Shown here: piece after piece, positions 59,603 through 64,000 of the stretch | Layout of the letters: every line of letters starts with the position of its first letter | Numbering within the stretch: position 1 is the stretch's first letter | Origin: Pyrobaculum arsenaticum DSM 13514 | Lineage (GTDB): Archaea > Thermoproteota > Thermoprotei > Thermoproteales > Thermoproteaceae | DNA length: 64,000 bases | Assembly (NCBI RefSeq): GCF_000016385.1 | Contig: NC_009376.1 | Coordinates: forward strand, 2,057,077 to 2,121,076 | Direction: 5' to 3' | Made by a program: the position numbers and the translations under genes | The notes under the pieces: generated by a model | Told to the model about the DNA's origin: nothing | Databases searched by the model: none | The model's input: only the letters and a program-made list of their open reading frames with translations

Positions 59603-60289
59603 TTAACCCCGACTTCTAGGAACTCTCTTGCCGTCTCCGAGCACCCAGAACTCTCCGTCGCTTCTCTTTTCTAACTTGAAAATCGGTACCTCATGCTTTA
59701 CACGCTCCAACGCGTCTCTAGCAACTCTAAATGCGATTTCGCGTGTTATAGCAGAGACAAATACGTATATGGTGTGGTCGCCGGGTTTCAGCGAGCCGAC
59801 CATATGATATATTCTCGCGTCGAGCACCCCCTCCTGGCGCCTTGCCCACTCTTCTATTTCAAGTAGTTTTGATGTGGCGTGTGGTTCATATGCCTCATAT
59901 TCGAGAGTCTCTACTGTGGCTTGGTCAACTCTTCCCTTTACGTACCCCACAAATATGACAACACCGCCAGCCCCCTGGTGGGCTGTCTTGTGTATAATAT
60001 CGGCTAGCTCCTTGTTCAAATCAAGCTGGGTATTTATCACGCCTCCTCCACCGCTTACTGGTGGCATAATGGCTACTTCGTCTCCCCCGTTCAGTACGTA
60101 CGACCAATCTAGAGACTTTCCGTTTACTAGTACTAGTAGTTCCTCTTTGAAAGCTTGGGCTTTTGGGTACTGCTTAAAGAACCAGTTGATGAGATCTCCT
60201 AGTGTAGATCCGTCTGGCATTTCTAAGTCTTCTGATGTTTTACCGGTTATATCTCTTAGTGCTGAGAAGTACTTTACGCGTATCTTCAC
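59603..60289 (-). CDS. MoaD-MoaE fusion, molybdopterin synthase
   Basis: Molybdopterin synthase adds two sulfurs to precursor Z to make the molybdenum/tungsten cofactor dithiolene. Residues 1-83 are a ubiquitin-like MoaD (IRVKYFSALRDITG, VLNGGDEVAIMPPVSGGGG) ending in four glycines at 80-83. Residues 84-228 are MoaE (GAGGVVIFVGYVKG, IYHMVGSLKPGDHTIYVFVSA, VPIFKLEKR). MoaD normally needs a free C-terminal Gly-Gly for thiocarboxylation, so the fusion must be cleaved after the glycines or work differently; mycobacterial MoaX is a known parallel. Pyrobaculum enzymes use Mo or W cofactors widely. Confidence 0.9.
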   Translation of the reverse strand: MKIRVKYFSALRDITGKTSEDLEMPDGSTLGDLINWFFKQYPKAQAFKEELLVLVNGKSLDWSYVLNGGDEVAIMPPVSGGGGVINTQLDLNKELADIIHKTAHQGAGGVVIFVGYVKGRVDQATVETLEYEAYEPHATSKLLEIEEWARRQEGVLDARIYHMVGSLKPGDHTIYVFVSAITREIAFRVARDALERVKHEVPIFKLEKRSDGEFWVLGDGKRVPRSRG

Positions 60290-60380
60290 GTCGGTTTTGA
60301 ATGTTTAGAATTTTTAAGTAATTCGGGTTTGTACATATCTAACACTAATTTCTATAATGAAATAGTTCTACCTAAATTAC

Positions 60381-60403
60381 AAACTATATTCTTTATATAG
60401 TTT
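60381..60403. repeat. Perfect inverted repeat in AT-rich intergenic DNA
   Basis: AAACTATAT (60381-60389) and ATATAGTTT (60395-60403) form a perfect 9-base inverted repeat around TCTTT. It lies in the 195-base AT-rich gap between the divergent moaD-moaE and etfC genes, about 100 bases before etfC. It could be an operator or an RNA hairpin. Confidence 0.45.
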
Positions 60404-60445
60404 ATTATATAATTTTGCTAAAAGAAAATTCGATTAACTTCTTGC

Positions 60446-60483
60446 CGAAATTTATATATATATTTACTACCGAGAAATTCTCG
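60446..60483 (+). promoter_or_regulatory. etfC promoter with palindrome at the start site
   Basis: AATTTATATATATATTTA (about 60448-60465) is a strong TATA region centred 27 bases before the ATG at 60485. The palindrome CGAGAA-A-TTCTCG (60471-60483) fills the stretch between TATA and the start codon, where a repressor would block polymerase. It is the clearest operator-like element in the window. Confidence 0.55.
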
Positions 60484-60484
60484 C

Positions 60485-61759
60485 ATGAAATACGACGTCG
60501 TAGTAGTCGGAGCTGGCCCGGCGGGCCTCGCGGCGGCGTACAAGCTTGCCTCTGCTGGTTTTAAAGTACTTGTCCTGGAAAGAGGTAGAGAGCCAGGCGC
60601 TAAGGAGTTGTACGGCGGACGTATTTATGCTTACTGGCTTGATAGATTTCTCCCTGAATTTCGTAAAGATGCTCCGGTCGATAGGTGGGTTAGGAAAGAA
60701 AGAGTGACTTTGCTGACAGAGAACAAGGCTCTGACTGTGGAGTCGGCGGTATTAGAGAAGGAGAGGTCTAGCTTCGTGGTGCCGTTGGTTTCTTTTGTTT
60801 CGTGGATGGCAAAGCTTGCACAAAACGCAGGTGCGAAGATAGTGACTGAGATCACCGTTGATGCGTTGGTGAGAGATGAAAAAGGCAGATTTGTGGGCAT
60901 CCAGTCTGGTTCTGACATGGTGCAAGCCGACTTTATAATAGACGCAGAGGGAGTTAACCGCTTGCTTCTAGAAAGGGCTGGTATTGTGAAAAAACTAGAG
61001 CCTCACTACGTCGCCGTGGGAGTTAAGGAGGTGTTGAAATTTGAAAACAAGAAGGTGCTGGAAGAGAGGCTCGGCCTAGACGAAGACGAGGGGCTTGCGT
61101 GGGCTATTGCCGGCTATCCCACAGAATATCTGCCGGGCGGCGGCTTCATATATACGTACAAGGACTCTCTCGCACTTGGAGTTGTTGTTTATTTGAAGAA
61201 CTGGGAGAAGTTGAAGACTCCGGTATACGATCTCGTGGAAAAACTCCGCCTACACCCCTACATAGCGTCTCTCGTCAAGGGGGCTACATTACAAGAGTAC
61301 GGGGGGCACATGACACCTGTGGCGGGCATCAACATGGCGCCGCCGAGGTTTTACTATGATGGCCTACTGATAGCAGGAGACGCCGCAGGCTTCCTCCTCC
61401 ATACAGGTGTCCTTATAAGAGGTGTCGACTTTGCCATAGCTTCGGGAGTATTGGCCGCGGAGGCTATAAAAGAGACAAATAGCCCCTCTGCCGAGGATCT
61501 CTCTGTATACGAGAAAAAGCTTAGAACAAGCTTTATACTGCCTCAGCTTGAAAAGTTTAGAAGCGCCGACAAGCTACTGGGCGACGAGGCTCTCTTTAAG
61601 GACCTGGCTGTATTTTCCACGGAGGCGGCGTATAGGTACTTCAACATTGATGACAAGCACAGAACGCTACTAGAGGCGGTACGCGAGGCGTCGAAGAAGA
61701 CCGGAATAAGTACACTAAAGATAATGATAAATATGCTAAGAGCGGTGAGGAGTCTATGA
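60485..61759 (+). CDS. etfC: ETF:quinone oxidoreductase-like flavoprotein (FixC/EtfC)
   Basis: The 424-residue protein has an N-terminal FAD motif VVVGAGPAGLAAAYKLAS, the GGRIYAYWLDRF region, and LLIAGDAAGFLLHTGVLIRGVDFAIASG near the C-terminus, as in FixC/ETF-QO. In the EtfABCX complexes this subunit passes electrons to quinone. It heads the operon etfC-etfX-etfB-etfA with overlaps or 2-base gaps, so it is expressed as one complex. Confidence 0.88.
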   Translation: MKYDVVVVGAGPAGLAAAYKLASAGFKVLVLERGREPGAKELYGGRIYAYWLDRFLPEFRKDAPVDRWVRKERVTLLTENKALTVESAVLEKERSSFVVPLVSFVSWMAKLAQNAGAKIVTEITVDALVRDEKGRFVGIQSGSDMVQADFIIDAEGVNRLLLERAGIVKKLEPHYVAVGVKEVLKFENKKVLEERLGLDEDEGLAWAIAGYPTEYLPGGGFIYTYKDSLALGVVVYLKNWEKLKTPVYDLVEKLRLHPYIASLVKGATLQEYGGHMTPVAGINMAPPRFYYDGLLIAGDAAGFLLHTGVLIRGVDFAIASGVLAAEAIKETNSPSAEDLSVYEKKLRTSFILPQLEKFRSADKLLGDEALFKDLAVFSTEAAYRYFNIDDKHRTLLEAVREASKKTGISTLKIMINMLRAVRSL

Positions 61760-62046
61760 GCCTGAAATATTTTACTATTGAAGAGAGATTAAACGCAAAT
61801 GCGTGGGATGTCGATGTCCACAGGCCTCATATCAAGATCAAAGACCCAGAACGTTGCAAGAAGTGTGAAAAGAAGCCATGCACATACATGTGCCCTGCCA
61901 AGTGTTATGTACAACAAGGCGACTACATCGTCCTCAGCACTGAGGCTTGTGTTGAGTGTGGCACATGCCGCGTCGTCTGCCCCCACGGTAACATAGAGTG
62001 GAATTACCCACGTTCGGGAATGGGGATCTGGTATAGATTTACGTAA
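61756..62046 (+). CDS. etfX: Ferredoxin-like protein (FixX/EtfX)
   Basis: The 96-residue protein has CKKCEKKPCTYMCPAKCY and CVECGTCRVVCPHGNIEW, cysteine sets for two [4Fe-4S] clusters. The ending RSGMGIWYRFT is typical of FixX. It relays electrons from EtfAB to EtfC. It overlaps etfC by 4 bases. Confidence 0.9.
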   Translation: MSLKYFTIEERLNANAWDVDVHRPHIKIKDPERCKKCEKKPCTYMCPAKCYVQQGDYIVLSTEACVECGTCRVVCPHGNIEWNYPRSGMGIWYRFT

Positions 62047-62048
62047 GT

Positions 62049-62843
62049 ATGAAGATCGTAGTTCTTACAAAAGCCGCTGTTCCGCTATCCTCAGCGATTA
62101 AAATCGATCCCAAAACAGGCACATTAGTGAGAGAGGGCGTTCCGCTGACAACAAATGTGTGGGATAGGGACGCCGTGGAGTTTGCGCTTAAACTTAAGGA
62201 CAGGTATGGAGGAGAGGTCATTGCGCTTTCTATGGCGCCTCCAAGCGGAATACCTGCATTGGAGAGTCTTATAGGAATGGGAGTTGATAGGGCTATACTT
62301 GCGTCAGACAGGGCGTTTGCAGGCGCGGATACTTGGGCCACCGCACATGTGCTTGCGAAGACGATCGAAAAGTACGTTCCTGACTACGACCTAGTGGTGG
62401 CTGGTGAGGAGACTATTGACAGCACCACTGCGCACATAGGGGCGCAGACAGCTAGTTGGCTGGGGGTGCCGTATGTTTATTATGTATATGACGCGGAGGT
62501 AAAGGGGAGGACACTTGTGGTAAGGCGTTTTCTCGAAGACGAGGGCATCGACGAGGTTTATGAGGTAGATATGCCTGCAGTTATTTCGGTATTAAAAGGC
62601 TCGCAGATACCTAGAGAGGTGAAGCTGAGCCGCAAGCTTAACGCAAGGGAGTATATACAGATTGTCAGCAATAAGGAGCTAGGGCTTGATCCAGAGTGTA
62701 TAGGACTTAGAGGGAGCCCGACATTGGTTGCCGGGATGGCGCCGGCTACGTATCCACCGCGCAAGAAAGTGGTGATACAGGGAGTGCCCAGTGAGGTTGT
62801 GAAAAAACTAGTCGAAATATTAAAGTCTGAGGGGGTGTTATAG
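62049..62843 (+). CDS. etfB: Electron transfer flavoprotein, beta subunit
   Basis: The 264-residue protein has VVLTKAAVPLSSAIKIDP, the nucleotide-binding AGEETIDSTTAHIGAQTASWLG (about residues 118-139) and PAVISVLKGSQIPR. In bifurcating ETFs EtfB holds the FAD that splits NADH electrons. It is followed by etfA after 2 bases. Confidence 0.92.
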   Translation: MKIVVLTKAAVPLSSAIKIDPKTGTLVREGVPLTTNVWDRDAVEFALKLKDRYGGEVIALSMAPPSGIPALESLIGMGVDRAILASDRAFAGADTWATAHVLAKTIEKYVPDYDLVVAGEETIDSTTAHIGAQTASWLGVPYVYYVYDAEVKGRTLVVRRFLEDEGIDEVYEVDMPAVISVLKGSQIPREVKLSRKLNAREYIQIVSNKELGLDPECIGLRGSPTLVAGMAPATYPPRKKVVIQGVPSEVVKKLVEILKSEGVL

Positions 62844-62845
62844 CT

Positions 62846-63886
62846 ATGCCGTGCAGACTCTGGCCTCCAATAAATAAAGAGGATTATAGAGGAGTTTGGG
62901 TATACCTAGAAAGGGAGGGAGAGAGGCTGAAGGATGTGGGCCTTGAGCTGTTGGGCAAGGCCAGGGACCTGGCCCAAAAATTGGGCGGCGTTGAGGTGGC
63001 TGGGGTGCTCGTTGCCGGTGGCGAGGAATTGGCACGTGAGGCAATATACCACGGCGCGGACAAGGTAGTAATAATAGATAACCCGGATCTCAAGATCTAT
63101 ACTCCTGCGGAGTACGCCGAGGCCATAGCTAGAGTAGTCCAGAAATATAGGCCTGAAATATTCCTAATAGGGGCTACTAAGCGTGGCAGAGAGCTCGCTG
63201 CGTATATTGCAAACACGCTGGCCACGGGCATTACGGCTGACTGCACGGCCCTGGAAATCGACCCGAAAACCCGCGACTTGTTGCAGATACGCCCAACATT
63301 CGGGGGGACCCAACTGGCTACAATAAGAACCCCGCAGAGGCGTCCCCAAATGGCGAGTGTGAGACCAGGCGTCTTCCCCAAGCCGCCAAGAGATCCGAGC
63401 AGGACCGGCGAAATCATAGTAGAGAAGGTAGAAGTCGCGAAGAGGAGGACGCGCCTAGTATCTATAGAGAAGCGTCTGGAGAAAGACGTAGCAGATCTGC
63501 CACCAGTAGAGTCCTCAGACGTAGTTGTGGCGGGGGGCAGGGGGCTTGGCACCGCTGAGGGGTTTAAGCTACTGATAGAATTAGCTAAGTTGCTAAACGG
63601 AACAGTGGGCGCCTCGCTCATGGCAGTACGTGCCGGCTGGGCCCCCCACACGCGGCAAATAGGCCAGACAGGCAAGACAATTAGGCCTAAGCTTTACATC
63701 GCAGTGGGGATAAGCGGCGCCATACAACACCTGATGGGGATAACAGAGGCGAAGATGATAATTGCCATAAACCCTGATCCCCACGCCCCGATTATGGAAA
63801 ACGCAGACTACGCCGTCGTGGGCGACTACAAGCAGATTATTCCCCTGCTCATCGAGGAATTAAAGAGGCTTAAGAATCAGTCGTAA
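62846..63886 (+). CDS. etfA: Electron transfer flavoprotein, alpha subunit
   Basis: The 346-residue protein has an N-terminal Rossmann domain (EIFLIGATKRGRELAAYIAN). The FAD domain has VVVAGGRGLGTAEGFKLL (about residues 227-244), GQTGKTIRPKLYIAVGISGAIQH and IAINPDPHAPIMENADYAVV, all standard EtfA. With EtfB, C and X it probably forms the NADH-oxidising, ferredoxin- and menaquinone-reducing bifurcating complex described in Pyrobaculum. Its last bases are covered antisense by a C/D sRNA. Confidence 0.94.
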   Translation: MPCRLWPPINKEDYRGVWVYLEREGERLKDVGLELLGKARDLAQKLGGVEVAGVLVAGGEELAREAIYHGADKVVIIDNPDLKIYTPAEYAEAIARVVQKYRPEIFLIGATKRGRELAAYIANTLATGITADCTALEIDPKTRDLLQIRPTFGGTQLATIRTPQRRPQMASVRPGVFPKPPRDPSRTGEIIVEKVEVAKRRTRLVSIEKRLEKDVADLPPVESSDVVVAGGRGLGTAEGFKLLIELAKLLNGTVGASLMAVRAGWAPHTRQIGQTGKTIRPKLYIAVGISGAIQHLMGITEAKMIIAINPDPHAPIMENADYAVVGDYKQIIPLLIEELKRLKNQS

Positions 63887-63925
63887 TACCAGTCTTCACG
63901 AGTCAGCGATCGGGGTCGTCCTCAC
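63877..63925 (-). ncRNA. C/D box guide sRNA (antisense to etfA 3' end)
   Basis: Minus strand order: box C GTGAGGA, guide CGACCCCGATCG (12), box D' CTGA, spacer CTC, box C' GTGAAGA, guide CTGGTATTACGA (12), box D CTGA. CTATATAA (63946-63953) is centred 25 bases upstream. The D guide contains CTGGTATTAC, complementary to GTAATACCAG, which matches the 530-loop of crenarchaeal 16S rRNA as I remember it; the predicted methylated base would be the A after GGU. The D'-guide target is CGATCGGGGTCG. Box D lies inside the last codons of etfA. Confidence 0.85.
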
Positions 63926-64000
63926 CCGTCTATACATAACTGTGTCTATATAAGTACCTAGGTGGCATGTTTTCCGTGGGCTTATCGTGTCTTAAGTTTT

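Overview
This window is chromosomal DNA from a hyperthermophilic crenarchaeon of the order Thermoproteales, almost certainly Pyrobaculum or a very close relative. The RNA polymerase is archaeal with a split large subunit (RpoA1/RpoA2). The window also has archaeal PCNA, FEN-1, RadA, CarS, EF-1B, Rio2, DUF460 and DUF2070 proteins, a type II tRNA-Ser gene with its anticodon loop broken by intron sequence, and several C/D box guide sRNAs. Most first genes of transcription units start (often with GTG) about 22-28 bases downstream of a TATA-like element with no leader. I used that spacing to choose many starts. Species assignment is inference from gene content, not a database match.

Layout. 1-8163: mostly small or poorly characterised archaeal genes (membrane winged-helix regulator, zinc ribbons, RimK-type ligase, a CdvA-like coiled-coil protein, family 4 uracil-DNA glycosylase, DUF2070, DUF2153). 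8160-14257: Trm5, a C/D sRNA sharing a TATA element with radA, flavin reductase-like protein, B12/radical-SAM protein, a three-finger C2H2 protein and CarS. 14551-30255: information-processing block: A-type ATPase F-E-A, rpoH-rpoB-rpoA1-rpoA2-rpl30e-nusA, a 433-base gap with a probable decayed gene, then rps12-rpoD-rpl18e-rpl13-rps9-rpoN, LSm and archaeal SAM synthetase. 30247-38365: DUF460, Rio2, UPF0179, DUF357-FAD synthetase-like fusion, endonuclease V, universal stress protein and a sugar ABC transporter lacking its ATPase. 38442-38837: a decayed radA-like fragment beside the 3' end of tRNA-Ser. 38922-47760: zinc ribbon-EF1B, Cdc48 ATPase, FEN-1, Pcm, AspRS, NusA-like KH protein, a second radical-SAM protein and Pth2. 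47831-52670: a 1258-residue secreted subtilase, a Nudix hydrolase and a DUF364-like protein. 52777-57033: succinate dehydrogenase sdhABCD and PCNA, with an sRNA and a possible second RNA between them. 57096-60289: small unknown genes, a KaiC-like ATPase, sRNAs and a MoaD-MoaE fusion. 60485-63886: the etfCXBA operon (predicted electron-bifurcating ETF complex), closed by an antisense C/D sRNA.

How it works together. The 14-30 kb block supplies transcription and ribosome subunits plus ATP synthase parts. Sdh and Etf feed the quinone pool and ferredoxin. RadA, PCNA, FEN-1, UDG and EndoV form a scattered DNA replication/repair set. The least expected content is in the gaps: four well-formed and one degenerate C/D box sRNA, three lying at or over the 3' ends of protein genes, and a radA relic next to a tRNA gene. 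No CRISPR array, intact insertion sequence, rRNA gene or obvious origin was seen.
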